Source of the DNA: Marinobacter antarcticus
Lineage (GTDB): Bacteria; Pseudomonadota; Gammaproteobacteria; Pseudomonadales; Oleiphilaceae
Assembly: GCF_900142385.1 (NCBI RefSeq)
Contig: NZ_FRAQ01000001.1
Coordinates: forward strand, 1,612,001 to 1,676,000
Direction of reading: 5' to 3'
Length of the DNA stretch: 64,000 bases
Shown here: in pieces, positions 8,711-17,889 of the stretch
How positions within the stretch are numbered: position 1 is the stretch's first letter
Layout: each line of letters begins with the position of its first letter
Program-made: the position numbers and the translations under genes
The notes under the pieces: generated by a model
The model's database searches: none
What the model was told of the DNA's origin: nothing
The model's input: the letters and a program-made list of their open reading frames with translations, nothing else

Positions 8711-9940
8711 TTAGAACAGCACGCGGCAGCGGATGGTGCCTTTTACCTGGAGCAGTTTTTCCAGGGCAAGCTCACCGTAGGCTTTGTCTACATCAATCAC
8801 CACGTAACCAATGTCTTCTTTGGTTTGCAGGTACTGACCGCAAATGTTAATACCGTTCTCGGAGAAAACCTGGTTGATTTCGGACATCACCCCCGGCACG
8901 TTCTCATGAATGTGCAGCAACCGGTGCTGGTTCGGGTGTGAAGGCAGCGCAACTTCCGGGAAGTTAACAGAAGACACGGAGGTCCCGTTGTCGCTGTACA
9001 TAGTCAGCTTCTCGGCCACTTCACGCCCGATGTTTTCCTGGGCTTCAATGGTGGAGCCTCCCACGTGTGGTGTCAGAATGACGTTGTCAAATTCCCGCAG
9101 CGGAGAAACAAACTCTTCATTGTTGGATTTGGGCTCGACCGGGAACACGTCAATCGCAGCGCCCAGCAGTTTGCCGCTTCTCAGGGAATCAGCGAGTGCA
9201 TCAAGATCAACAACCGTGCCTCTTGATGCGTTCATCAGGATAGAGCCAGGCTTCATCTGAGCCAGTTGCTCGGCCTTGAACATGTACTTGGTGGCCGGTG
9301 TTTCCGGAACATGCAGGCTCACAACGTCGGCGATGTTGAGCAGTTCCTGCATCGTCCCTACCTGGGTAGCATTGCCGATGGACAGCTTGGAAACCACATC
9401 GTAGAAATACACGTCCATGCCCAAGCCTTCAGCCAGCACGCTGAACTGGGTACCGATGTTGCCGTAACCGATAATGCCCAGCTTTTTACCACGAATCTCG
9501 TAGCTGTCTTTTGCCGACTTCTGCCATTCGCCACGGTGCGCCTTGGCGTTTTTCTCAGGAACGCCACGCAGCAGCAGGATAGCCTGAGCCAGAACCAGTT
9601 CAGCAACACTGCGGGTGTTGGAGAAGGGCGCATTGAATACTGCAATACCACGACGGGTTGCCGCTTGCAGGTCCACCTGATTGGTACCGATACAGAAACA
9701 GCCCACTGCGACCAGTTTTTTGGCAGCCTCGAATACGTTCGCGGTTAACTGAGTGCGGGAGCGGAGGCCGACAAAGTGCGCGTCGGCAATCTTCTCAATA
9801 AGGTCTTCTTCGGCCAGCGAGTGACTGAGGGACTCAATGTTGGTGTAGCCTGCGGCATTCAGTGTATCCAGGGCGGATTGATGCACGCCTTCCAGCAGCA
9901 GAATCCGGATTTTGCTCTTTTCGAGAGACTTCGTTGACAT
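8711..9940 (-). CDS. serA: D-3-phosphoglycerate dehydrogenase SerA
   Basis: The 409-residue protein matches the short bacterial SerA form (E. coli 410): a substrate domain, the Rossmann core with GYGNIGTQ, the catalytic Arg in NASRGTVVD, the His in TPHVGGST, and a C-terminal ACT domain (HENVPGVMSE) that binds serine for feedback inhibition. It oxidises 3-phosphoglycerate, the first step of serine synthesis. I use the ATG at 9940; the open frame runs 44 codons further but those residues are not family-like. It is divergent from a D-2-hydroxyglutarate dehydrogenase gene. SerA is known to reduce 2-oxoglutarate to D-2-hydroxyglutarate as a side activity, so the neighbour makes metabolic sense. 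Confidence 0.95.
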   Translation of the reverse strand: MSTKSLEKSKIRILLLEGVHQSALDTLNAAGYTNIESLSHSLAEEDLIEKIADAHFVGLRSRTQLTANVFEAAKKLVAVGCFCIGTNQVDLQAATRRGIAVFNAPFSNTRSVAELVLAQAILLLRGVPEKNAKAHRGEWQKSAKDSYEIRGKKLGIIGYGNIGTQFSVLAEGLGMDVYFYDVVSKLSIGNATQVGTMQELLNIADVVSLHVPETPATKYMFKAEQLAQMKPGSILMNASRGTVVDLDALADSLRSGKLLGAAIDVFPVEPKSNNEEFVSPLREFDNVILTPHVGGSTIEAQENIGREVAEKLTMYSDNGTSVSSVNFPEVALPSHPNQHRLLHIHENVPGVMSEINQVFSENGINICGQYLQTKEDIGYVVIDVDKAYGELALEKLLQVKGTIRCRVLF

Positions 9941-10022
9941 GGGCTTTGCTTCCGAACCTTTCGTGGCATGAAATGACCTGCAGCCAGTGATCGTCTGGGC
10001 TGGCTCACAGAACAGGGGCGGT

Positions 10023-10028
10023 ATGATA
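10023..10028 (-). promoter_or_regulatory. Possible extended -10 box of serA
   Basis: On the minus strand TATCAT is preceded by TGG, an extended -10 pattern, about 83 bases before the serA ATG. No good -35 is visible. It lies in the gap shared with the divergent dehydrogenase gene. Confidence 0.3.
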
Positions 10029-10132
10029 CCATAAAAGCAACTTTTCACAGCGTGCCGGTTTGCCTGGATCAACTGAACTTGGAACTTTGTATCCGGAGCC
10101 CCCGTCCCAACCCTGACGAGATTGATGCATTC

Positions 10133-11536
10133 ATGAAATCCGAACAGATCATTGCTTCCCTCAAAGAGCTTGTAGCCACCGGTGAGGCGCCCGGAAAGGT
10201 ACTGACTGATCCTGCTGATCTTGAAAGCTACGGCAAGGACTGGACGCGAATCTACGCCCCCAATCCATTGGCCATCGTGCTACCGAAAACCACCGAACAG
10301 GTTCAGGCATTGGTGAAGTTTGCCAACGAAAACCGCGTGGCGCTGGTTCCTTCCGGTGGCCGTACCGGTCTGAGCGCGGGCGCAGTGGCCGCCAACGGAG
10401 AAGTGGTTGTTGCGTTCGACAACATGAACCAGATTCTGGATTTCAGCGCCAGCGATCGGCTTGTTCGCTGTCAGGCGGGTGTTGTGACTGAACAGCTGCA
10501 GAATTTTGCCGAAGAGAATCATCTGTACTACCCGGTAGATTTTGCTTCCGCCGGCTCCAGCCAGCTTGGCGGTAATCTCTCCACCAACGCAGGCGGGATC
10601 AAGGTGATCCGCTACGGTATGAGCCGAGACTGGGTGGCCGGCCTCAAGGTAGTAACCGGTAAAGGCGACATTCTTGATCTGAACAAAGATCTGGCAAAGA
10701 ACAACACCGGCTACGACCTGCGTCATCTGTTCATCGGCGCCGAGGGCACGCTGGGCTTTATTACCGAAGCCACCATGAAGCTCTCGCGCCAGCCAAACAA
10801 CCTCACAGTGCTGGTGCTCGGGCTGAACGACCTTGGCAACACCATGGACGTGCTCAAAACCTTTCAGAGCGGCCTTGATCTGACCGCCTACGAGTTCTTC
10901 TCGCACCAGGCCATGGGGCACGTTCTCGCTCACGGGCAAGTACAGGCGCCATTTGAAACCGAGGCGCCTTACTACGCGCTGCTGGAGTTTGAAGCGACGT
11001 CTGATCAGGTGATGGACGACGCCATGAGCCTGTTTGAGCAGTGCATGGAAAACGGCTGGGTGCTGGACGGTGTCATCAGTCAGAGCGAAACCCAGGCACA
11101 GAACCTGTGGCAGCTGCGCGAGCGCATTTCGGAATCCATCGCGCCCCGAACGCCCTATAAAAACGATATTTCCGTTGTGGTTTCCAAGGTTCCGGGATTC
11201 CTGCAGGAAATCGATGAAGTAGTGACGAACCATTATCCCGACTTTGAGATCATCTGGTTCGGGCACATTGGCGATGGTAACCTGCACCTCAACATCCTGA
11301 AGCCGGAAAACATGGCGAAAGAAGACTTCTTCGAAAAGTGCCAGCAGGTCAACAAGTGGGTTTTCGAAATTGTCGAGAAGTATCAGGGCAGCGTCTCCGC
11401 CGAACACGGTGTGGGCATGACCAAAAAACCCTATCTGCAATACACTCGCAGCGAAGCGGAAATCGCTTACCTGAGAGGGATCAAGCAGGTATTTGATCCC
11501 AAAGGAATCATAAACCCAGGCAAGATCTTCGACTGA
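10133..11536 (+). CDS. FAD-linked D-2-hydroxyglutarate dehydrogenase
   Basis: The 467-residue product is a VAO-type flavoprotein: the FAD-binding PCMH core includes PSGGRTGLSAGA and GAEGTLGF, and the C-terminal cap has the metal/substrate motif GHIGDGNLHLN and EHGVG. It belongs to the group of D-2-hydroxyglutarate dehydrogenases, GlcD and D-lactate dehydrogenases. I favour D-2-hydroxyglutarate because it is divergent from serA, as in Pseudomonas, where the two enzymes were shown to work together: SerA makes D-2-hydroxyglutarate and this enzyme oxidises it back, passing electrons to ETF. The ATG at 10133 is likely; the open frame extends upstream to 10052. It overlaps the sirtuin gene start by one base. 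Confidence 0.82.
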   Translation: MKSEQIIASLKELVATGEAPGKVLTDPADLESYGKDWTRIYAPNPLAIVLPKTTEQVQALVKFANENRVALVPSGGRTGLSAGAVAANGEVVVAFDNMNQILDFSASDRLVRCQAGVVTEQLQNFAEENHLYYPVDFASAGSSQLGGNLSTNAGGIKVIRYGMSRDWVAGLKVVTGKGDILDLNKDLAKNNTGYDLRHLFIGAEGTLGFITEATMKLSRQPNNLTVLVLGLNDLGNTMDVLKTFQSGLDLTAYEFFSHQAMGHVLAHGQVQAPFETEAPYYALLEFEATSDQVMDDAMSLFEQCMENGWVLDGVISQSETQAQNLWQLRERISESIAPRTPYKNDISVVVSKVPGFLQEIDEVVTNHYPDFEIIWFGHIGDGNLHLNILKPENMAKEDFFEKCQQVNKWVFEIVEKYQGSVSAEHGVGMTKKPYLQYTRSEAEIAYLRGIKQVFDPKGIINPGKIFD

Positions 11537-12219
11537 TGCAAAGGCACGTTGTCGTACTCACAGGCGCTGGCATCAGCGCCGAAAGCGGCCTCTCCACCTT
11601 CCGGGATAACGGCGGCCTCTGGGAGCAACACAGCGTATACGATGTTGCTACCCCGGAAGCCTTCGCCCGCAATCAGGAGCTGGTGCTGCGTTTCTACAAT
11701 GAACGCCGGCGCCAGCTCGCCTCGGCCCAGCCAAACAGCGCTCACCGCCTGCTAGCTGAACTGGAACAGCGCCACCGTGTAACCATCATCACCCAAAACG
11801 TTGACGATCTGCACGAACGTGGCGGCTCCAGCCGCGTGATTCACCTGCACGGCGAACTCACCAAAGCCAGAAGCTCGGTCAACCCGGAACTGGTTTACGA
11901 CCTGGGCTACCGCGACATACAGCTGGGCGACCACTGCGCCATGGGCCAGCAACTGCGCCCCTTCATCGTCTGGTTTGGAGAAGAAGTCCCCATGCTCCAG
12001 GCCGCCGCCGACATTGTCCGCACCGCAGACGACCTGTTGATCGTAGGAACGTCGCTACAGGTCTATCCTGCTGCCGGGCTGGTTCATGAGGTGGAGAGAG
12101 ACGTACCGATTACGGTGATAGACCCAGGCGAACCGGCGGGCGTTTCCCGTGCAAGAGTTATCAGGAAAGGCGCAGGAGAGGGCGTTGCAGAGTGGGTGAA
12201 TAAATTCTTGGCCAGATAG
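11536..12219 (+). CDS. Sir2-family NAD-dependent protein deacylase lacking zinc cysteines
   Basis: The 227-residue protein has the sirtuin motifs GAGISAESG, TFRDNGGLW, TQNVDDLHERGG and HLHGEL, the last with the catalytic His. FYNERRRQ supplies the Tyr/Arg pair of class III enzymes that remove succinyl or malonyl groups. The four cysteines that hold zinc in CobB are absent: between HLHGEL and LRPFIVWFGE there is only one Cys. The ATG overlaps the stop of the preceding dehydrogenase, so the two genes are probably co-translated, and the deacylase may act on central metabolic enzymes. It is a true sirtuin by motif; the substrate class is inferred. Confidence 0.88.
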   Translation: MQRHVVVLTGAGISAESGLSTFRDNGGLWEQHSVYDVATPEAFARNQELVLRFYNERRRQLASAQPNSAHRLLAELEQRHRVTIITQNVDDLHERGGSSRVIHLHGELTKARSSVNPELVYDLGYRDIQLGDHCAMGQQLRPFIVWFGEEVPMLQAAADIVRTADDLLIVGTSLQVYPAAGLVHEVERDVPITVIDPGEPAGVSRARVIRKGAGEGVAEWVNKFLAR

Positions 12220-12243
12220 GCATCGGCAGCGCCAGGGTAGGTG

Positions 12244-13554
12244 TCAGTGCGACTCCGCAAGATACCCACGAAGCTCCTCGCCAAAAGCTGCCTGAACCCC
12301 CAGTCGCTTCAGCATCCAGTAATGCCCTGCAATCATCCGGTCAATAAAAATACTCTCAACCGGCGGCTTGAATGAATCCAGATACTTGAACACCGTGCTC
12401 GTCTTTGCCGCCACATGCTTGTGGATACTGGACTCGCCAAAATCATAAGGCTGTTCTGAATTAAACGGCACGATCAAAATATCCCGCCACATCGCGTAGT
12501 AAGCCTCATCAATGGCCGGCTGACTCCCCACCCGGGCACCCAGATCAATCAGATAGGCATCCAGAGCCTTGTAGTCCTGAGCCAGCGCCGCTGTCACTGC
12601 ATTGCGGTAGGCCTCGACAATCTCCGGCTTCAGCTTTTTCACACAGCCGAAATCGTACATCACAATGCTGCCATCCGGCCGGTACGCAAAGTTTCCAGCA
12701 TGAGGATCACCATGGATACACTCAAAGCGGAATAACTGGTCTGCCATGGTCGTAAACATGCGATGGCCGATCAGATTGATTGTGGCCTGATCGTAGTGCT
12801 CCGGCGTGACCTCGCTGACGTGGTCGCCTTCTTCCAGTCCCAGCGTAAGCACATGGCGGGTCGAGTGGCTTTGAATGACGGAGGGAATAACCACCCACGG
12901 ATCGTTTTTGTGAAATTCCCGAAACAGCTCAATGTTGCGAGCTTCATTCTCGTAATCAAGCTCTTCCCGAAGGCGTTCTCGGATCTCCGTGAACAACTGG
13001 TCGACTGACTCTTTGGGCATTTTCAGCAGGCCACCAAGCTTCAGGGCCAGGCGCAGCTGTTTCAGATCGGAATCGCAGGACTCATCAACGCCCGGGTATT
13101 GCACCTTTACGATCACGTCCGTGCCGTCGTGCAAGCGCGCGCGGTGTACCTGGCCGATCGATGCCGCGGCGTAGGGTGTTTCCTGCAGGTACTCAAACAG
13201 CTCGCCTACCGGTTTGCCCAGTTCGATCTCTACCTGTTCAAGAATAATCTCGAAGGGCATGGGCGGCGCTTCTCTCTGCAGCTTCTGAAGCGCATCAGAA
13301 AACTCCCGGGGCAGAAAATCCTGGGTCTGGGACGCAATCTGGCCCACTTTCATGGCCGCACCTTTCATTTCACCGAGTGTGTCGGTAATGCGGTTGGCCA
13401 TGCGGGTATAACTTTCGCTGCGGGCCCCGTCGTCGTTTTCGCTACTGAGCAGACTCCGGGCTTTCTGGCCCGCGTACTGCCCCGCCACCGAGGCAGTCAT
13501 GCCGGCAAGCTTGAAGAAACGACCACTGCGTGAGGTAACCGGTTTTTTTGCCAT
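12244..13554 (-). CDS. ABC1/UbiB-family atypical kinase
   Basis: The 436 residues carry all ABC1/ADCK signatures: the KVGQIASQ motif near residue 67 that replaces the usual entry to the active site, an Ala-rich nucleotide loop (AAASIGQVH), the Lys of VIVKVQYPG, the catalytic HGDPHAGNF and the metal-binding YDFGCVKKL. Unlike UbiB of E. coli it lacks C-terminal membrane helices and is shorter, so it is closer to the soluble AarF/COQ8-like group. Family members act in ubiquinone biosynthesis or lipid homeostasis. It is convergent with the sirtuin gene and starts 47 bases from the FAH-family gene's stop. Confidence 0.87.
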   Translation of the reverse strand: MAKKPVTSRSGRFFKLAGMTASVAGQYAGQKARSLLSSENDDGARSESYTRMANRITDTLGEMKGAAMKVGQIASQTQDFLPREFSDALQKLQREAPPMPFEIILEQVEIELGKPVGELFEYLQETPYAAASIGQVHRARLHDGTDVIVKVQYPGVDESCDSDLKQLRLALKLGGLLKMPKESVDQLFTEIRERLREELDYENEARNIELFREFHKNDPWVVIPSVIQSHSTRHVLTLGLEEGDHVSEVTPEHYDQATINLIGHRMFTTMADQLFRFECIHGDPHAGNFAYRPDGSIVMYDFGCVKKLKPEIVEAYRNAVTAALAQDYKALDAYLIDLGARVGSQPAIDEAYYAMWRDILIVPFNSEQPYDFGESSIHKHVAAKTSTVFKYLDSFKPPVESIFIDRMIAGHYWMLKRLGVQAAFGEELRGYLAESH

Positions 13555-13601
13555 GCTTGACTATACGTGCTCTTCAGAAAGAAAGATTGTGTCAGCCCAA
13601 G

Positions 13602-14264
13602 TTAAACCACTTTGGTGGAAACAGACAACTGATCTTCCAGTTGCAGCGATAGCGTTTGGCCTGAAGACAGAGGCCCAACGCCACTGGGAGTCCCAGTGAG
13701 CACCACGTCTCCGGGCAGTAGCGTAAAGTGGCTGCTTATATGGGCCAGCAGCGGAATGACAGGGAAAAGCATATCCCGGGTATCACCGCTTTGCTGGCGC
13801 TGCTCGTTGATATCCAGGCTGAAGGTAATGTGGTCGTTACGGAAATGCTCAGCGGCCACAAACGGAGACAAGGGGCAGGCGCCATCAAAGGCTTTGGCCC
13901 GCTCCCAGGGGTGTCCCTTTTCCTTTAGCTGGCTTTGCAGATCCCGAAGGGTCAGATCCAGCGCCAAGCCATAGCCGAGTATAGCGGCCTGGGCTTCGCT
14001 GGCAGACGCGTTGGTCAGGGGTTTGCCGATCAGCACCGCCAGCTCGGTTTCGAAATGCACCTGGCCCTGATTGGCCGGGAACTCCAGAGGTCGTGTCACA
14101 TGCACTGCGGAGGTAGCCGGTTTGATGAACAGCAAAGGTTCTGCAGGTATCGGGTTGTTGAGCTCTTTAGCGTGTTCGGCGTAGTTCCGGCCAACGCAGA
14201 CAATCTTTCCCAGTGGCAGATGCACCGGCGTGCCGTCTTTCCAGTGGTGTTGATAATGATCCAT
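13602..14264 (-). CDS. Fumarylacetoacetate hydrolase family protein (YcgM-like)
   Basis: A 220-residue single-domain FAH-fold protein: CVGRNYAEHAKEL at the N-terminus, the metal-binding FETELAVLIG, and the C-terminal VLTGTPSGVGPL. Small FAH proteins act as acylpyruvate hydrolases, oxaloacetate decarboxylases or isomerases in catabolism of aromatic and other acids; this sequence alone does not say which. It is cytoplasmic and binds Mg or Mn through the conserved Glu/Asp residues. It lies 42 bases downstream of the apt stop codon on the same strand and may share that transcript. Confidence 0.87.
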   Translation of the reverse strand: MDHYQHHWKDGTPVHLPLGKIVCVGRNYAEHAKELNNPIPAEPLLFIKPATSAVHVTRPLEFPANQGQVHFETELAVLIGKPLTNASASEAQAAILGYGLALDLTLRDLQSQLKEKGHPWERAKAFDGACPLSPFVAAEHFRNDHITFSLDINEQRQQSGDTRDMLFPVIPLLAHISSHFTLLPGDVVLTGTPSGVGPLSSGQTLSLQLEDQLSVSTKVV

Positions 14265-14306
14265 GATGTCCTCCCAACGCTCTCCAAGTAATCCAGGGTG
14301 AAGTCT

Positions 14307-14849
14307 CTATTCGCCCTCAAACGAGCATACAGTATAGACCTTCAGGCCCTCTTCCTGCAGCTTGGCAGACCCACCAAGATCTGGAAGATCGATCATCGCA
14401 GCGACTTCCACAATTTCGGCGCCAATACGGCGAATCAGTCGACTGGCAGCTAGCATCGTGCCACCAGTGGCAATCAGATCATCCACCAGCACCACTTGGT
14501 CACCAGGTTTGAAGGCATCCCGGTGCAGTTCTACCGATGCCGTTCCGTATTCCAGCTCGTAGTCTTCCACCAGCGTATTGAACGGCAGTTTGCCCTTCTT
14601 GCGCACCAGCACCAGCGACGCGTTGAGCTCATAGGCCAGGGCCGAGCCAATGATAAATCCACGGGCATCAACCGCAGCCACCGCATCAATTTTGTGGCCA
14701 TGGTAGCGGTGAACGAAGGCATCAATCAGCTTTCGAAAGGCTGTCTTGTCTTGCAGAACCGTGGTGATATCACGGAAGGCAACGCCGGGCTTGGGCCAGT
14801 CCGGCACTGTGCGGATTGCTTGCTTGATGCTTTGAGAAAAATAATCCAT
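14307..14849 (-). CDS. apt: Adenine phosphoribosyltransferase
   Basis: The ATG at 14849 gives 180 residues, the normal size of Apt; the open frame reads on upstream into the permease gene but the extra part is not Apt-like. The PRPP-binding motif [13 protein letters not shown] is near residue 120, the start has the family [16 protein letters not shown] segment, and VRKKGKLP is the flexible loop. The enzyme joins adenine to PRPP to make AMP. The purine permease gene ends 29 bases upstream on the same strand, giving a compact uptake-and-salvage operon. Confidence 0.95.
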   Translation of the reverse strand: MDYFSQSIKQAIRTVPDWPKPGVAFRDITTVLQDKTAFRKLIDAFVHRYHGHKIDAVAAVDARGFIIGSALAYELNASLVLVRKKGKLPFNTLVEDYELEYGTASVELHRDAFKPGDQVVLVDDLIATGGTMLAASRLIRRIGAEIVEVAAMIDLPDLGGSAKLQEEGLKVYTVCSFEGE

Positions 14850-14878
14850 AAAAATCAGGCTCTCAGTCCGGGTGCAGC

Positions 14879-16177
14879 TCAGGCTACGTCCAGAAAGATG
14901 AATTTGAGGATGAAAACAATGGCGATAATCACAACACTTACGTTCAGGTCTGACCAGCGCCCACTCAAAGCCTTGATGACGGCGTAAGTGATGAAGCCCA
15001 GTGCAATGCCGTTTGCGATAGAGAAGGTCAGCGGCATCATTAGCGCGGTGACCACCGCCGGCGCGGCATCTGTGATGTCGTCCCAGTCGATCAGTTTCAG
15101 CCCGCTGGTCATCAATACCGCCACGTAAAGCAGTGCCGGTGCAGTGGCGTAAGCCGGGATAATGCTGGCGATGGGTGACAGCAGCAGGCATGCAAGGAAC
15201 AGAACAGCGACAACCACGGCGGTAAGGCCCGTGCGCCCGCCGGCAGAAATGCCTGCGGTGGACTCAATGTAGCTGGTGGTGGTTGAGGTACCGAGGGCGG
15301 CACCAGACATGGTGGCCACCGAGTCAGACATCAGTGCGCGGCCCAGGCGTGGAAGCTTGCCGTCTTTGTCCAGAAGGCCACCACGCTGGGCGGCACCAAT
15401 CAGCGTGCCCGAAGTGTCGAACAGATCCACAAACAGGAACGCGAACACAATGCTGATCATGCCGACATTCAATGCCCCGGCGATATCCAGCTGCATAAAG
15501 GTTGGCGCAAGGCTTGGTGGCGCGGAGGCGAAGCCATTGTATTCGACCATGCCCAGCATCATTGCGATGGCCGTTACGGCAATAATACCGATCATGACCG
15601 CACCGGTAATGCGACGGAATGACAGCGCACAGATTAGTACAAAGCCACCAAAGAAGAGCAGGCTTTCTGCCGATTTCAGTTCACCCAGGCCCACCAGCGT
15701 GGCGGGGTGGTCCACTACGATGCCGGCATTTTTCAGGGCGATCAGCGCCAGGAAGAAGCCGATGCCGGCGGAAATCCCCAGGCGCAGAGACATGGGAATA
15801 CTGTTTATGATCCATTCGCGGATCTTGAAAATGCTCAGCAGGAAGAAAATCAGACCCGAGAGGAAGACCGCGCCAAGCGCTACCTGCCAGCTGTACCCCA
15901 GGCTGCCCACAACCGTGAACGAGAAAAAGGCGTTCAAACCCATCCCCGGCGCCAGGGCAATCGGATAGTTGGCCCACAGGCCCATAATCAGGGTGCCGAT
16001 TGCCGCTGCCAGACAGGTGGCAACAAATACCGCCCCGAAGTCCATGCCTGTGGAAGACAGGATGCTGGGGTTGACCACGATAATGTACGCCATGGTCAGG
16101 AAGGTGGTGATGCCCGCAACCAGTTCTTTACGAACGTTGGTGTCGTGGGCCTGGAGTTGGAACAGTCGTTCGAGCAT
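14879..16177 (-). CDS. NCS2-family purine permease (guanine/hypoxanthine or adenine type)
   Basis: The 432-residue protein has 12 or more hydrophobic segments and the family motifs: [15 protein letters not shown] near the N-terminus, [14 protein letters not shown] with the substrate-binding Asn, and [15 protein letters not shown]. These place it in the AzgA/GhxP/PbuG branch of the xanthine/uracil permease superfamily, proton-coupled importers of adenine, guanine or hypoxanthine. Its position directly upstream of apt favours adenine among its substrates, though relatives are often broad. The 182-base region upstream is A-rich on the plus strand but I see no riboswitch-like fold. Confidence 0.9.
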   Translation of the reverse strand: MLERLFQLQAHDTNVRKELVAGITTFLTMAYIIVVNPSILSSTGMDFGAVFVATCLAAAIGTLIMGLWANYPIALAPGMGLNAFFSFTVVGSLGYSWQVALGAVFLSGLIFFLLSIFKIREWIINSIPMSLRLGISAGIGFFLALIALKNAGIVVDHPATLVGLGELKSAESLLFFGGFVLICALSFRRITGAVMIGIIAVTAIAMMLGMVEYNGFASAPPSLAPTFMQLDIAGALNVGMISIVFAFLFVDLFDTSGTLIGAAQRGGLLDKDGKLPRLGRALMSDSVATMSGAALGTSTTTSYIESTAGISAGGRTGLTAVVVAVLFLACLLLSPIASIIPAYATAPALLYVAVLMTSGLKLIDWDDITDAAPAVVTALMMPLTFSIANGIALGFITYAVIKALSGRWSDLNVSVVIIAIVFILKFIFLDVA

Positions 16178-16359
16178 GACGGGTGTCTGCCTCTCAGGAT
16201 GCCAGAATGTGGGGTTTGGGAGTCTGTAGTTAAGTTAAAAAGCCAAGTAAAAAACTAAGCTAGAAAGTCACTTGAAAAAGAGCTGCGTGAAAAAACGGTA
16301 ATCTTACTGGCTGAGGGTTCTAAGGCCAAGAGATGATTGAAGTCTCCCGGTCATCAGCT

Positions 16360-16971
16360 TTACGTCGGATCCCGTTGTAAGCGGATATCGAAACGCACCG
16401 CTGCCATCCGCACAATAATAATAAAGAGCAGGCCGATCGTCAGCGACAGGGCTTCGCTTTGCAGGGCCCACTGGCACAGGAAATAGAGCCAGCATCCGGC
16501 AAATGCAATGGACGCATAGATCTGATCCTTGCGGAAAATGAAAGGCACTTCGTTACAGAGGGTGTCGCGCAGGGCTCCGCCAAATGTACCTGTCATCACG
16601 CCGAGGAGAGAGGCAATAAACCATGAATGGCCCAAATCGAGAGCTAGCTGTGCCCCAAGTATCGAGAAAGTGCCGAGCCCAATGGCGTCCGGAAACACAA
16701 TCCAGGACTCGCGAATACGCTCTGAGCGCTTCCAGTAACTGAATACAATCGCCATGGCGAGAATCAGGATGGGCTGCTCTTCGTGCTTGATCCAGTAAAC
16801 CGGATGGTTTGCCATGATGAGATCACGCAGTGTTCCACCACCGAGGGCAGTCATAAAACCGATAGTGAAAACACCGACGGGGTCCATATTCTTGGAGCGA
16901 GCAACCACCATGCCTGATATGGCGAAGGCAACAATGCCAATCATTTCAAGCGAGTAAACAATATCGAGCAT
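16360..16971 (-). CDS. Trimeric intracellular cation channel family protein (YadS/UPF0126)
   Basis: The 203 residues contain two copies of a three-helix unit, each with the conserved Gly-rich signature: ALGGGTLRDL in the first and TGTFGGALRDTL in the second. This is the YadS/YicG (UPF0126) family, whose structures show homotrimeric TRIC-like potassium-permeable channels in the inner membrane. The role in bacteria is unclear; some members affect glycine or cation balance. It is monocistronic as far as the window shows and divergent from the BLUF gene across roughly 200 bases. Confidence 0.9.
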   Translation of the reverse strand: MLDIVYSLEMIGIVAFAISGMVVARSKNMDPVGVFTIGFMTALGGGTLRDLIMANHPVYWIKHEEQPILILAMAIVFSYWKRSERIRESWIVFPDAIGLGTFSILGAQLALDLGHSWFIASLLGVMTGTFGGALRDTLCNEVPFIFRKDQIYASIAFAGCWLYFLCQWALQSEALSLTIGLLFIIIVRMAAVRFDIRLQRDPT

Positions 16972-17169
16972 AATGAACCTTGAAAGGAAGGCGGATGGTT
17001 TCTGAGCGGCTCGGATCAGGAGGGCGAAGAATAGCGGAAAACCGCGTTCGATTCATCCCGGATAGCAATGCGATGGGCCTGCCTGTTCCGCCGTCTGTGA
17101 TCCATAACGATATGCCTGGACGTATTTGACCTTTTGCTCGCAAACAATCAGTTTTACGGAGTTTCTGAT

Positions 17170-17736
17170 ATGTCCCTTATGCGTCTGGCCTATGCCAGTG
17201 AAGCCACCTTCGAACCCAAACCGGTAGAGCAGGGTGTTGAGCCCAACGTTGCACGAATTCTCATGACTTCGCGTCGAAATAACGGCAGATGCGATCTCGT
17301 CGGTGGCCTCTATTATGGGGACAATCGGTTTTTTCAGTATCTGGAGGGAGCAGAAGAGGATGTCCGGAAAACCTATGAACGCATCAAGGGAGATAGCAGG
17401 CATCGCAATATAACCACGCTGATCGAAGAGCCTCTTGAAAAGCGGACGTTCAGCAATTGGTCCATGAAGTATGTGCCGCTCTCCGCGGACGTTCGTCGGT
17501 TTCTGGCAAGCCATAACCTGGATAGCTTTGACCCTGCATCATTCACCTCTCGGCAATGTGAGGAAATGATTGAACTGGTTCGTAGTTCCAGTCAAAACCA
17601 AAAACTGGTTAATCACGATGGCGAGATGGTAACGAGACAAAAGGTACAGGCTTATTCCCTGGGACTGCGCATGGGGCTGCTTGGTGCTGCTGTCTGCATT
17701 CTGGGCGCGCTGGTTTTTGCCGGCGCAATGCTCTGA
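17170..17736 (+). CDS. BLUF-domain blue-light sensor with C-terminal membrane helix
   Basis: I start at ATG 17170, which has ACGGAG nine bases upstream; the frame reads 12 codons further back to 17134. The 188-residue protein begins with a BLUF domain: Tyr8 in RLAYAS, Asn38 in RRNNGR and Gln56 in FFQYLEG are the flavin hydrogen-bonding trio, and the semi-conserved Trp and Met are in FSNWSMKY. BLUF proteins bind FAD and shift hydrogen bonding in blue light. About 50 helical residues follow, and then a hydrophobic segment of some 24 residues at the end (LGLRMGLLGAAV onward). The sensor thus seems tethered to the membrane and has no recognisable output domain. No obvious partner lies next to it. 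Confidence 0.88.
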   Translation: MSLMRLAYASEATFEPKPVEQGVEPNVARILMTSRRNNGRCDLVGGLYYGDNRFFQYLEGAEEDVRKTYERIKGDSRHRNITTLIEEPLEKRTFSNWSMKYVPLSADVRRFLASHNLDSFDPASFTSRQCEEMIELVRSSSQNQKLVNHDGEMVTRQKVQAYSLGLRMGLLGAAVCILGALVFAGAML

Positions 17737-17889
17737 GTAATAACACAGCCTATAAATAGTGTTGATTCATTTGAATAAAAGAGAATTATTTGCTTCATGG
17801 GGCGACTCTGTTTAGCTTGATGGCAATCAAGAACGGGCAGAATCTCTGTCCTGTCAGCATCAAACAACAACATTGTTACAGGAGTTTCC

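Noticed and set aside
10280..11440. 386-codon minus-strand open frame inside the D-2-hydroxyglutarate dehydrogenase gene
   Set aside because: It lies wholly antisense to a gene with clear motifs; the long frame results from GC-rich codon use and its translation has no recognisable features.
16178..16359. Purine riboswitch upstream of the NCS2 permease
   Set aside because: I could not form the three-way junction with the conserved loop bases of purine riboswitches in this 182-base region.
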